DNA of 11,968 nt. Source: Planctomycetota bacterium. GTDB lineage: Bacteria; Planctomycetota; Phycisphaerae; Sedimentisphaerales; Anaerohalosphaeraceae. Every line of letters starts with the position of its first letter. Position 1 is the stretch's first letter. The stretch covers positions 1 to 11,968 of the forward strand of contig QNBU01000010.1 of the NCBI GenBank assembly GCA_003644215.1, in the 5' to 3' direction. A program made the translations under genes and the position numbers. Positions 1 to 5,682 of the stretch are shown in pieces. Below the pieces are notes generated by a model. The model was not told the DNA's origin. It was given only the letters and a program-made list of their open reading frames with translations, and searched no databases.

Positions 1-686
1 AAGCAGATATTCCCAACGCTTTCAGCAAGGAGTTCTGCGGTGGCACACATGTGGCCAACACCGCCCAGATCGGTGGCTTTGCGGTGCAAAAAGAAGAGAG
101 CATCTCTGCGGGCGTCCGCCGGATTACGGCGTTGACCGGCCCGGGTCTTATTGAGCATCTTACCGCTCGCAGCCGCGTGGTCGATGAACTCATCGAAACG
201 CTCAAGGCCCCGGCGGACCAAGTTGCCGCACGGGTGGCCAAACTGCTGGATGATAATAAAAAGCTCAAAAAAGAACTCAAGGCCGGCGGCGGCAAATCGG
301 CCGGCGATGCGATGGCCGAGGCGACAAAGCTGCTCGATGCGGCTGAAAAGATCGGCGAGGCATTTATCATCGTGGGCAAGTTACCCAATGTACAGGTCGA
401 TCAGGCACGCGCCGCCATTGATAGCTTAAAGAAAAAAGCAAAATCCGCAGCCATCGTTTTCGGCGTCGCCACAGACGATGGCAAAGTGATGTTGCTGGCG
501 GGTGTTACTGATGACCTTATTAAACAAGATGTCAAGGCAGGTGACATCGTCAAAGCAATCGCCCCGATAGTCGGCGGCGGCGGCGGCGGACGACCCAACA
601 TGGCCCAGGCTGGCGGCAAAGACGCAACCAAACTCGACGAAGCCCTAACCAAAGCCAAAACCCTCATCACCGAAAAATTGGGTTAA
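1..686 (+). CDS. alaS: Alanyl-tRNA synthetase, C-terminal part (5' truncated by window edge)
   Basis: Alanyl-tRNA synthetase attaches alanine to tRNA-Ala in the cytoplasm. The visible frame runs from position 3 (the gene begins before the window) to a TAA at 684-686, giving 227 residues. It opens with ADIPNAFSKEFCGGTHV, the end of the editing (SAD) domain with the zinc-ligand Cys of the CGGTHV motif. A lysine-rich coiled-coil stretch (DDNKKLKKELK) and the C-Ala/DHHA1 domain follow, the latter ending in the glycine-rich GGGGGGRPNMAQAGG signature. The internal GTG at 51 is a valine codon of the CGGTHV motif, not a start. The protein ends KAKTLITEKLG. A near-copy of the DNA for this tail lies at 1373-1407, beyond the next two genes. 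Identification is firm; the catalytic half lies outside the window. Confidence 0.96.
   Translation, partial: ADIPNAFSKEFCGGTHVANTAQIGGFAVQKEESISAGVRRITALTGPGLIEHLTARSRVVDELIETLKAPADQVAARVAKLLDDNKKLKKELKAGGGKSAGDAMAEATKLLDAAEKIGEAFIIVGKLPNVQVDQARAAIDSLKKKAKSAAIVFGVATDDGKVMLLAGVTDDLIKQDVKAGDIVKAIAPIVGGGGGGRPNMAQAGGKDATKLDEALTKAKTLITEKLG
646..680 (+). repeat. Direct repeat copy 1: alaS 3'-terminal codons
   Basis: These 35 nt form the end of alaS (TKAKTLITEKL). They match 1373-1407 at 32 of 35 positions with no gaps, at an offset of 727 nt. The three differences are C/T at 655/1382, 664/1391 and 678/1405. Two of them are synonymous in the alaS frame and one changes Ala to Val. Confidence 0.85.
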
Positions 687-690
687 AGAG

Positions 691-891
691 ATGATAAAAG
701 CAGACGCTAAAAATAGTCGGAGCATTGAGGCATTCATCAATGGGAGTGCCGAACTGGCCGAAGCCCGCAAAAACGGCGTTGACCTGTGGGCGCTGTGGCA
801 CAATCTCCAACGAACACCCGCCGAACGGATGCGCCGACACGATATCTCACTGGATATGCGGCGTAAGCTACAGAAAGCGAAGAAGCTATGA
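691..891 (+). CDS. Small protein (66 aa), probable partner of the downstream nucleotidyltransferase
   Basis: I do not recognise a named family. The 66-residue product is soluble, has no Cys, and is predicted to be mostly helical, with a basic C-terminus (MRRKLQKAKKL). It starts 4 nt after the alaS stop. The only Shine-Dalgarno-like bases (AAAGAG) abut the ATG, so translation may depend on coupling to alaS. Its stop overlaps the next start as ATGA (888-891), a classic sign of a co-translated gene pair. A small protein followed by an MNT/AbiEii-like nucleotidyltransferase is the layout of several toxin-antitoxin and abortive-infection modules. An antitoxin or accessory role is inference from position only. 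The codon-level overlap makes me confident that it is a real gene. Confidence 0.7.
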   Translation: MIKADAKNSRSIEAFINGSAELAEARKNGVDLWALWHNLQRTPAERMRRHDISLDMRRKLQKAKKL

Positions 892-1370
892 GCCAAACAT
901 ACATTGACCTGCTGACTCGTCTTGTCAAAGAAGAGGTCCGATTCGTTCTGATTGGAGGGTATGCGTGCATTGTTCATGGGGGAACCCTGTCAACTGTAGA
1001 TGTTGATGTTTGCTGCGATTTTACGCCGGATAATCTGCTTCGCCTTCAACAAGCCCTGGCCGATTTGAATCCGGTTCATCGGATGACACCCCAGCGACTG
1101 CCACTTTCGTTAACCTCTGAAAATTGCCAAAAACTCAAGAATTTATATTTGGACACTGACTTAGGGCAGTTGGATTGTATCAGTGAAGTACAGGGCCTGG
1201 GCGGTTTCAGTCAGGTCGAACAAATGTGCGAAACCATTGAAGCGGGACAAACACGGTTGAAAGTGCTAGATCGGGACGCACTCATTCAATCCAAAAAGGC
1301 AATGGATCGCCCCCGTGACCGCGAAGCAGTTCGGCAACTGGAAGCAATCAAAAAAATGGAAACTGAGTAG
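888..1370 (+). CDS. Nucleotidyltransferase-fold protein (MNT / AbiEii / DUF6036-like)
   Basis: The 160-residue protein shows the nucleotidyltransferase core. FVLIGGYACIVHGG (residues 19-32) gives the Gly-Gly helix start, then LSTVDVDV supplies the metal-binding pair D38/D40, and D96 in LGQLDCI fits the third carboxylate. The C-terminal KKAMDRPRDREAVRQLE resembles the conserved K-x(n)-R-x-K/R-D segment of AbiEii/DUF6036-type enzymes. Such proteins transfer nucleotides to proteins or RNA and occur as toxins or antitoxins in minimal two-gene systems. Here the catalytic residues look intact. The gene overlaps the 66-residue gene by 4 nt (ATGA). The pair sits between alaS and a second copy of the alaS tail, which suggests lateral acquisition. 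The fold is confident; the substrate and the toxin or antitoxin role are not known. Confidence 0.82.
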   Translation: MSQTYIDLLTRLVKEEVRFVLIGGYACIVHGGTLSTVDVDVCCDFTPDNLLRLQQALADLNPVHRMTPQRLPLSLTSENCQKLKNLYLDTDLGQLDCISEVQGLGGFSQVEQMCETIEAGQTRLKVLDRDALIQSKKAMDRPRDREAVRQLEAIKKMETE

Positions 1371-1372
1371 AG

Positions 1373-1407
1373 TAACCAAAGTCAAAACCCTTATCACCGA
1401 AAAACTG
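1373..1407 (+). repeat. Direct repeat copy 2: displaced or duplicated alaS tail behind the NTase module
   Basis: This is a near-copy of 646-680. It reads TKVKTLITEKL and continues with AGG TGA, so it keeps a stop codon in the alaS frame at 1411-1413. It has no start of its own and follows the nucleotidyltransferase stop by 2 nt. It is best read as the remnant or original 3' end of alaS left behind when the two-gene module entered, or as a piece of foreign alaS carried in with it. Confidence 0.8.
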
Positions 1408-1449
1408 AGGTGATTTCCTGAAACACTTTCAGAGTACCAGCGTCTATTC

Positions 1450-1465
1450 CTATGGTAAACCATAG
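1450..1465. promoter_or_regulatory. Small perfect palindrome upstream of the membrane-protein gene
   Basis: CTATGGTAAACCATAG has 7-bp arms around a central AA. It lies 21 nt upstream of the GTG start at 1487 and just before the Shine-Dalgarno AAGGA (1477-1481). It could be a protein-binding operator or a small 5'-UTR hairpin. No T-run follows, so it is not a typical terminator. The rest of 1408-1486 shows nothing else that I recognise. Confidence 0.35.
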
Positions 1466-1486
1466 AGATAGATACAAAGGACGATA

Positions 1487-2233
1487 GTGGATAATCAATG
1501 CATTCAAGACGAAATGACCGAGCCACAGCGGCGGAATTTCTTCAATGCCCTTTTATTTCCGGCTAACACCACCGGACTGGCACATATCGGCCTCTTTACG
1601 GTATGTTTTCTGTTGCTGTCCGGGGTTCGCCGTTCAGGCCTCTTAGCCGTTCGGATTGCGGTTGGCTTTATCGGCCTGATGGTCTCTATTGAACTGGTCA
1701 ATTATCTGTACCATTGTGTTCGAGAAAGTGCGGTTGGAGCCACAGCGGCACCGGACAGTCTCTTTGCTGATTCATTTGACTTCAGCGGTACTTCTTTTAC
1801 CTTCGGGGGCTATTTCAATCTAACAGGCAAGTTCTTTACTATGATTATACCGGCTCTGATCTGTTTTCTTCCGGCTGGATTGTATCCGATTTTCACAGAA
1901 CGATTTGACCGAGTCTTTACTTTGTTACTGGTAATCGGAACATTTTACTTCCCTATGTTCTTTTTGGCGGTTGTTATTTTTAAATCGTCATCCGGCTACA
2001 ATCCATTTATTCATATCATTTCAATTTTCTGCACACTCTTGCCCTACTGCCTGTTGGTTTTTCAGATATCCTTTGTCATTGGCGGCGGCATCTATTTGAT
2101 TCGGTTGTTCCAGTATTCAATCGTTGGGGGTATTTTATTGCTCCCCATCCAACTATATCTGATTATGGTTCTGATGCATCTGTTGGGGCGTTTTTACTAT
2201 CTCAACCAGAGCAAGCTGAACTGGGATGCTTAA
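1487..2233 (+). CDS. Multi-pass membrane protein, planctomycete-type hypothetical
   Basis: The 248-residue integral membrane protein has about six hydrophobic helices, at roughly 30-46, 51-72, 116-134, 142-165, 174-197 and 208-233. A polar loop between helices 2 and 3 (about 76-115) is rich in Ser, Phe and Asp. The C-terminus LGRFYYLNQSKLNWD resembles the L-G-R-x-Y-x(4)-x-L-N-W-[DE] ending of uncharacterised multi-helix proteins in planctomycetes, a resemblance recalled from memory rather than searched. No catalytic motif is visible. The GTG start at 1487 is chosen because AAGGA at 1477-1481 lies 5 nt before it; an ATG at 1514 is the alternative. The gene stands alone and converges on the MnmE-like gene with only 33 nt between their stops. 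Function is unknown. Confidence 0.8.
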   Translation: MDNQCIQDEMTEPQRRNFFNALLFPANTTGLAHIGLFTVCFLLLSGVRRSGLLAVRIAVGFIGLMVSIELVNYLYHCVRESAVGATAAPDSLFADSFDFSGTSFTFGGYFNLTGKFFTMIIPALICFLPAGLYPIFTERFDRVFTLLLVIGTFYFPMFFLAVVIFKSSSGYNPFIHIISIFCTLLPYCLLVFQISFVIGGGIYLIRLFQYSIVGGILLLPIQLYLIMVLMHLLGRFYYLNQSKLNWDA

Positions 2234-2266
2234 GTCCTGATTGTCACTCCGTATTCAACGCCTACC

Positions 2267-3445
2267 CTAATAACGACTTGTTGGCCTAAGGCCGAGCAGG
2301 TCGGACAGTATTTCTTCCGGTGACTGATTTGTGTTGATAATGGCTGAAAGTAGGTTTCGTTGTCGTTGCGTAAAGGCCGCTGGCTCGGCCGCGTCGAAAT
2401 CCACAACACCCAATTGCTCAATGATTCCCTGCACCAGTAAATCAATGCCATTATTATCTTTGGCACTGATAGAGAAAGACTTGGGTTCTCGTGTCCTTGT
2501 ATTCTTGTGTTCTTGAATCAGATCACATTTATTATTGACATAGATAACCGGTACATGGGCAGCGCCTTCTGCCTGCTGTGTTACATCCTGCACGAACAAA
2601 ACCAAATCGCACGACTTGAGCAAGTCCCGCGTCATCTTCTGTGCGGTGCGTTCGATATCGTCCGCATCGGCCAGTGCGTCATCCAATCCGGCGGTATCGA
2701 TGAATTCGGCGCACACTGCGCGATCGCCAAGGTAACATATGATGCTCACCCAGTCTCGCGTGGTCCCAGCGGCATCGGAGACGATCACTTGTTCCTGTCC
2801 GGCCAGACAGTTCAGCAGTGTACTCTTGCCCGAGTTCGGCGGCCCGGCGATGACGATGCGAACGCCCTCGATGATGCGCTGTGCAATTTTACTTTGCTGA
2901 AGAATCTCGCCGCACCGCTGTTTGAAGTGGTCAATATTAAGCGTATCAATCGCCGTAAGTGTATCCTGTGCCCATTGCGACAATCCGCCACTGATTTGTG
3001 CTTGCAGGATTTTGACACCTGCAACGGTGGCGGACTTTTGCATGGCCAGTCGTGCTTCGGCTTCAATCGTATTGCTTGTCGATTTCTGATAACTCGCTCG
3101 TGCAAACCGATCCGCATCAATTAGCTCTGCCCCGTGTGATTGCAGCAGTGTAACAATTTGTTCGACCAAAAGGGGATTGCCGTGGCAGTGAATGACGAAT
3201 GTGTTTTCGCCCTCGCACCCAACCACCACCTCATCAATCACCCGTTGACCATCAACAATCGACCCATGCAAAATCTCACCGGGTGCCACGGTCAAGCTCT
3301 GCTTGGCCGTGTTTGTGCCGGAGTGAAACACATTTCCCAAAATCGCTCGCGCATCCGCCCCGGCCACCGCGACCGATGAAATGGCTGCCATACCGCGAGC
3401 GGTAAGAACGCAAACGGTTGTTTTTTGCGAAAAGGGTGCTTTCAA
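2267..3445 (-). CDS. mnmE: MnmE/TrmE-like tRNA-modification GTPase, short form lacking the C-terminal CxGK
   Basis: MnmE with MnmG installs the (carboxymethyl)aminomethyl group on U34 of several tRNAs. This 392-residue protein keeps an N-terminal MnmE domain (VIHCHGNPLLVEQIV, about residues 84-98), part of the helical domain, and an apparently intact GTPase domain. G1 is GPPNSGKST (201-209), G2 is AAGTTRD (225-231), G3 is DTAG (250-253), G4 is NKCD (305-308) and G5 is SAK (327-329). It is about 60 residues shorter than typical MnmE. It ends LLGLRPTSRY, without the second helical segment and the terminal C-[IV]-G-K that carries the catalytic Cys. The usual GEFTxRAFLNGKLDL segment is replaced by DRFARASYQKSTSNT. 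The start is TTG at 3445, supported by GGGAGGG (3450-3456, minus strand). It follows dsbD by 22 nt and is probably co-transcribed. Canonical function is doubtful. Confidence 0.85.
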   Translation of the reverse strand: MKAPFSQKTTVCVLTARGMAAISSVAVAGADARAILGNVFHSGTNTAKQSLTVAPGEILHGSIVDGQRVIDEVVVGCEGENTFVIHCHGNPLLVEQIVTLLQSHGAELIDADRFARASYQKSTSNTIEAEARLAMQKSATVAGVKILQAQISGGLSQWAQDTLTAIDTLNIDHFKQRCGEILQQSKIAQRIIEGVRIVIAGPPNSGKSTLLNCLAGQEQVIVSDAAGTTRDWVSIICYLGDRAVCAEFIDTAGLDDALADADDIERTAQKMTRDLLKSCDLVLFVQDVTQQAEGAAHVPVIYVNNKCDLIQEHKNTRTREPKSFSISAKDNNGIDLLVQGIIEQLGVVDFDAAEPAAFTQRQRNLLSAIINTNQSPEEILSDLLGLRPTSRY

Positions 3446-3467
3446 TTTTCCCTCCCTGCGTTTTCGC

Positions 3468-5336
3468 TTAAAAGTGTTCTGTAATAATTTGTTTCAATTC
3501 GTCCGGCGTGAAGAGGCCTCGGATTTTGGTGATGGTCTGCTTGTCCGGGTTCAGCAGGATCGTGTTGGGGACATTGCCCGGCTCTTTGAAGACGGCTTTG
3601 TAATCGACCGTGGCCCCAAACCCCTGCTGGGTCGTATCGGCCTTGATGGCGACAAATCCTTTTTGCGCCAGCAACGCAACCGTCGCAGCATCCTGATAAA
3701 CCGTCTTGTCAACAATCTTGCAATTGCTACACCAGTCGGCGGTAAACTTCAGCAGAACGGGCTTTTCTTTTTGCAGTGCGTTTTGTACAACCGCCGGATC
3801 ATATTTCTGCCAATCAACCCGCGATTGTTTCGGCGTAGGCAACAGCCAAAAGCCGCCGGCAACAGCGATAATTAAAGCGACCGATCGCACTGTCCATTTT
3901 TTTGCTTTCGGCGTAGAAAATATTACCCATGTTCCCCACATCCAGACACAAAAACAAAAAATCACGCCGTACAGCAGCACATTAATCAGATGGTCTTTCG
4001 TCAGTCCGGCCAGCATGAACTTAGCCGCAATGATCAGCAGCAGGAAGCCGCCGGTCTTTTTGAAAATTTCCATCCAGGTTCCAGGTTTGGGTACATAGTC
4101 CAGCAGTTTTGGTGTCGAGATCAGCATCGCATACGGGGCCGCCATCCCGACGCCCATCAGCACCAGCGCGGCACTGCTGACGGTCAGCGGTTGGGTCTGC
4201 GCCCAAACCAGCACCGCCCCGATAATCGCTCCGCTGCACGGCGTACTTAATATGCCGGCGAAGAAACCCATCCCGACCGACCCGGCAAATCCTGATCCGC
4301 CGCCCTGCTTGTTGGCAACCGACGACGGCAGTGTCAGCACCAGCACATCCAGCAGAACCAATGCGAAAAACAGAATGAACAAAAACAGTGTTATCACAGC
4401 GGCGGGATTGCGGTACAAGCTGTTCATATCCAGACCCGTACCGGTGGACAGCTTCGCAATCGCAGAGATCGCCGCGAACACCGCAAAGAACAGGACGATG
4501 CCGCCGCAGAACGAAAAGCCCAATGCGACGCGCCTGGGGCCGGACCCTTTGGCCTGCCCGACCAGCCGCATAATGATCAGCGGAATCACCGGCAGCACAC
4601 ACGGCATAATGTTAATCGACAGCCCCGCCAACAGTGCCAGCAGAAAAAACCACAGCACGCTTTTGTCAGCGACATCTTCGGAATCGCCAGTTTCGCCCCA
4701 ACCCGACAGCATAGCAACAAGCCCCGCCGTGGCACGGCCATCTTGGCCGTGATCGACAGGGTTGCCCACCACGGGCTCCAAGCCCGTGCCGCTATCCGCT
4801 TGGCCGTGTTGAGACTCAGGAGCCACCTTAAAATCAATCTCCGGCCAGCTATTTATTTGTGCCAGAGAAACATTACCAGTTACATTTTTCTTAAACGGCG
4901 TCAGGCACAACTGGCTGGTACAAGCAATGCCTTCGATAGTGACGGAAACTTCAATATCGTCAACACCAAAAACATGTGGGGCCATCGGGATAAACACCTT
5001 GAAATTTCCAACGAAGACTTCTATTTTGCCTTTGGCCGGGTCGTTGAAGTATTGGTATTCTGGGTAAACAGTATCGCTAAATGTCAAGCCGTCCGCTTGA
5101 GCGAAAATCTTTAGTTTCAGGTGCGGGGCTGGGGCCGCTGTCGCGGTCGCGTAGTAATGCAGGTCATCGGTTCCGGCGAAGACCACCGCGATACCCGCTT
5201 GTCCGTTCATTCGAGCCACCTGCAGCGAGACGCTGGAGGATTGATCTTCATACTCGGTAATAAGCGTTCCGGCGGACGCATTAAGCACCAACAGACTGAT
5301 CGATAATAACACCGCTAAACAAACTATTTCCTTCAT
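3468..5336 (-). CDS. dsbD: Thiol:disulfide interchange protein DsbD
   Basis: DsbD carries electrons from cytoplasmic thioredoxin across the inner membrane to periplasmic thiol proteins. The 622-residue product has three parts. A signal peptide (1-22) leads into an N-terminal DsbC/DsbD-alpha-type periplasmic domain with the pair C139/C144 in IACTSQLCLTPF. The transmembrane beta domain (about 226-500) has C246 in NIMPCVLPV and C367 in LSTPCSGA. A C-terminal thioredoxin domain has C536-S-N-C539 and cis-Pro in GNVPNTI. The ATG at 5336 is preferred over an in-frame ATG at 5384 because it is followed by a signal peptide and preceded by AGGAG (5344-5348) at 7 nt. The linker at residues 177-207 is encoded by palindromic repeat DNA (4733-4808). 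The MnmE-like gene follows closely. Confidence 0.95.
   Translation of the reverse strand: MKEIVCLAVLLSISLLVLNASAGTLITEYEDQSSSVSLQVARMNGQAGIAVVFAGTDDLHYYATATAAPAPHLKLKIFAQADGLTFSDTVYPEYQYFNDPAKGKIEVFVGNFKVFIPMAPHVFGVDDIEVSVTIEGIACTSQLCLTPFKKNVTGNVSLAQINSWPEIDFKVAPESQHGQADSGTGLEPVVGNPVDHGQDGRATAGLVAMLSGWGETGDSEDVADKSVLWFFLLALLAGLSINIMPCVLPVIPLIIMRLVGQAKGSGPRRVALGFSFCGGIVLFFAVFAAISAIAKLSTGTGLDMNSLYRNPAAVITLFLFILFFALVLLDVLVLTLPSSVANKQGGGSGFAGSVGMGFFAGILSTPCSGAIIGAVLVWAQTQPLTVSSAALVLMGVGMAAPYAMLISTPKLLDYVPKPGTWMEIFKKTGGFLLLIIAAKFMLAGLTKDHLINVLLYGVIFCFCVWMWGTWVIFSTPKAKKWTVRSVALIIAVAGGFWLLPTPKQSRVDWQKYDPAVVQNALQKEKPVLLKFTADWCSNCKIVDKTVYQDAATVALLAQKGFVAIKADTTQQGFGATVDYKAVFKEPGNVPNTILLNPDKQTITKIRGLFTPDELKQIITEHF
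4733..4808 (-). repeat. Palindromic repeat pair embedded in frame in dsbD
   Basis: Two perfect stem-loops lie inside the coding sequence. CACGGCCATCTTGGCCGTG (4733-4751) has 8-bp arms and a 3-nt loop. CACGGGCTCCAAGCCCGTG (4770-4788) has the same geometry. A further TTGGCCGTG half-arm is at 4800-4808. On the minus strand they encode residues 177-204, with repeated HGQ and the string HGQDGRAT, between the periplasmic and transmembrane domains. The arm/3-nt loop/arm format matches the intergenic palindromes at 11218-11236 and 11305-11323. Confidence 0.75.
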
Positions 5337-5387
5337 TGCTGCTCTCCTGAAATCTTCTATTTCATAACATTGCAGACGCCGCAATAA

Positions 5388-5435
5388 CTCACACTGTTAG
5401 TGTGTGAGCGAACAAGTTAAAGCTTGAACTCTTAC
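5388..5435. repeat. Paired palindromes, dispersed-repeat-like
   Basis: The left unit at 5388-5408 has 7-bp arms CTCACAC/GTGTGAG, or in another register CACACT/AGTGTG around GTT. The right unit at 5410-5435 reads on the minus strand GTAAGAGTTCA, two variable bases, CTTTA, three variable bases, TGTTC. The right unit matches 11938-11963 at 21 of 26 positions, and the left unit resembles its core (TCACACT then TTAGT then TGT). Two facing units of one palindrome recall REP/BIME-type elements. They lie in the likely 5' leader or promoter region of dsbD. Confidence 0.6.
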
Positions 5436-5503
5436 CGAGCCATTTTCTGTACTGAATACGCTGGCACACTGCCATTGTTCCCAAGTAAACCCAATTGAGG
5501 GGA

Positions 5504-5561
5504 TTTTGAAAAGAGAAAAATACTCCGAAATAGAGTGTTTTAGCGTAAAATCTTTTCAAAA
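5504..5561. repeat. Nested inverted repeat (two-tier stem-loop)
   Basis: The outer arms TTTTGAAAAGA (5504-5514) and TCTTTTCAAAA (5551-5561) are perfect 11-bp complements. Inside them, AAAATACTC (5517-5525) and GAGTGTTTT (5533-5541) pair over 9 bp with one T/G wobble around the 7-nt loop CGAAATA. Together they can form a 58-nt two-tier stem with an asymmetric internal loop. It could be a cruciform, a leader RNA structure, or the remnant of a small mobile repeat. Confidence 0.5.
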
Positions 5562-5583
5562 AATGCTTTTTTCGTATTGTTTT

Positions 5584-5611
5584 TTGCCAAAAGAGTGATT
5601 ACTTGTTAAAT
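5584..5611 (+). promoter_or_regulatory. Possible sigma70-type promoter for the GH130 gene
   Basis: TTGCCA (5584-5589), a 16-nt spacer, and TTAAAT (5606-5611) lie about 70 nt before the GH130 start. The same -10-like hexamer occurs in the putative promoter at 8255-8283. The region is AT-rich, so a chance match is possible. Confidence 0.3.
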
Positions 5612-5612
5612 C

Positions 5613-5632
5613 TCAAAACACTTATCGCCGAA
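5613..5632 (+). repeat. Third, weaker match to the alaS-tail repeat
   Basis: These 20 nt match 1382-1401 at 18 of 20 positions and the true alaS tail (655-674) at 16 of 20. In the corresponding frame they read LKTLIAE, compared with AKTLITE in alaS. This frame stays open from a TTG at 5603 to a TGA at 5684-5686 that overlaps the GH130 start as ATGA. Confidence 0.4.
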
Positions 5633-5682
5633 TTAAACAAGAGCGTAAGAGCCGAAAAGACAATAATGAGAGAAATACAAGA

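Larger units (their letters stand above)
5337..5682. other. Divergent intergenic region between dsbD and GH130
   Basis: This 346-nt gap without a convincing gene separates the two divergent genes. From left to right it holds the dsbD Shine-Dalgarno, a pair of facing palindromes (5388-5435), plain sequence to about 5500, a nested inverted repeat (5504-5561), T-rich tracts, a possible promoter (5584-5611), and a short stretch resembling the alaS tail (5613-5632). It is clearly more AT-rich than the flanking genes. Confidence 0.7.

Noticed and set aside
573..590. GGC-repeat run in alaS that looks like a microsatellite
   Set aside because: It encodes the conserved poly-glycine of the C-Ala domain, so it is explained by protein function.
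401..670. Minus-strand open frame with a proline run opposite alaS
   Set aside because: The proline run is the complement of the conserved glycine-rich DHHA1 motif of alaS.
2234..2266. Searched for a frameshifted C-terminal CxGK of MnmE
   Set aside because: No such motif is visible in any minus-strand frame here, so the short end appears genuine rather than a simple frameshift.
2507..3124. Long open frame on the plus strand opposite the MnmE-like GTPase (205 codons)
   Set aside because: It is a shadow of a gene with strong GTPase motifs on the other strand, and its translation is Cys/Arg-rich with no recognisable domain.
4252..4752. Open frame on the plus strand opposite dsbD (166 codons)
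   Set aside because: The minus strand encodes conserved DsbD segments throughout. The plus-strand product is low-complexity Pro/Ser/Arg sequence without family features.
5559..5585. T-rich runs that could be a terminator tail after the nested inverted repeat
   Set aside because: No gene is transcribed into this point from the left on the plus strand (dsbD points away), so a terminator has nothing to end.
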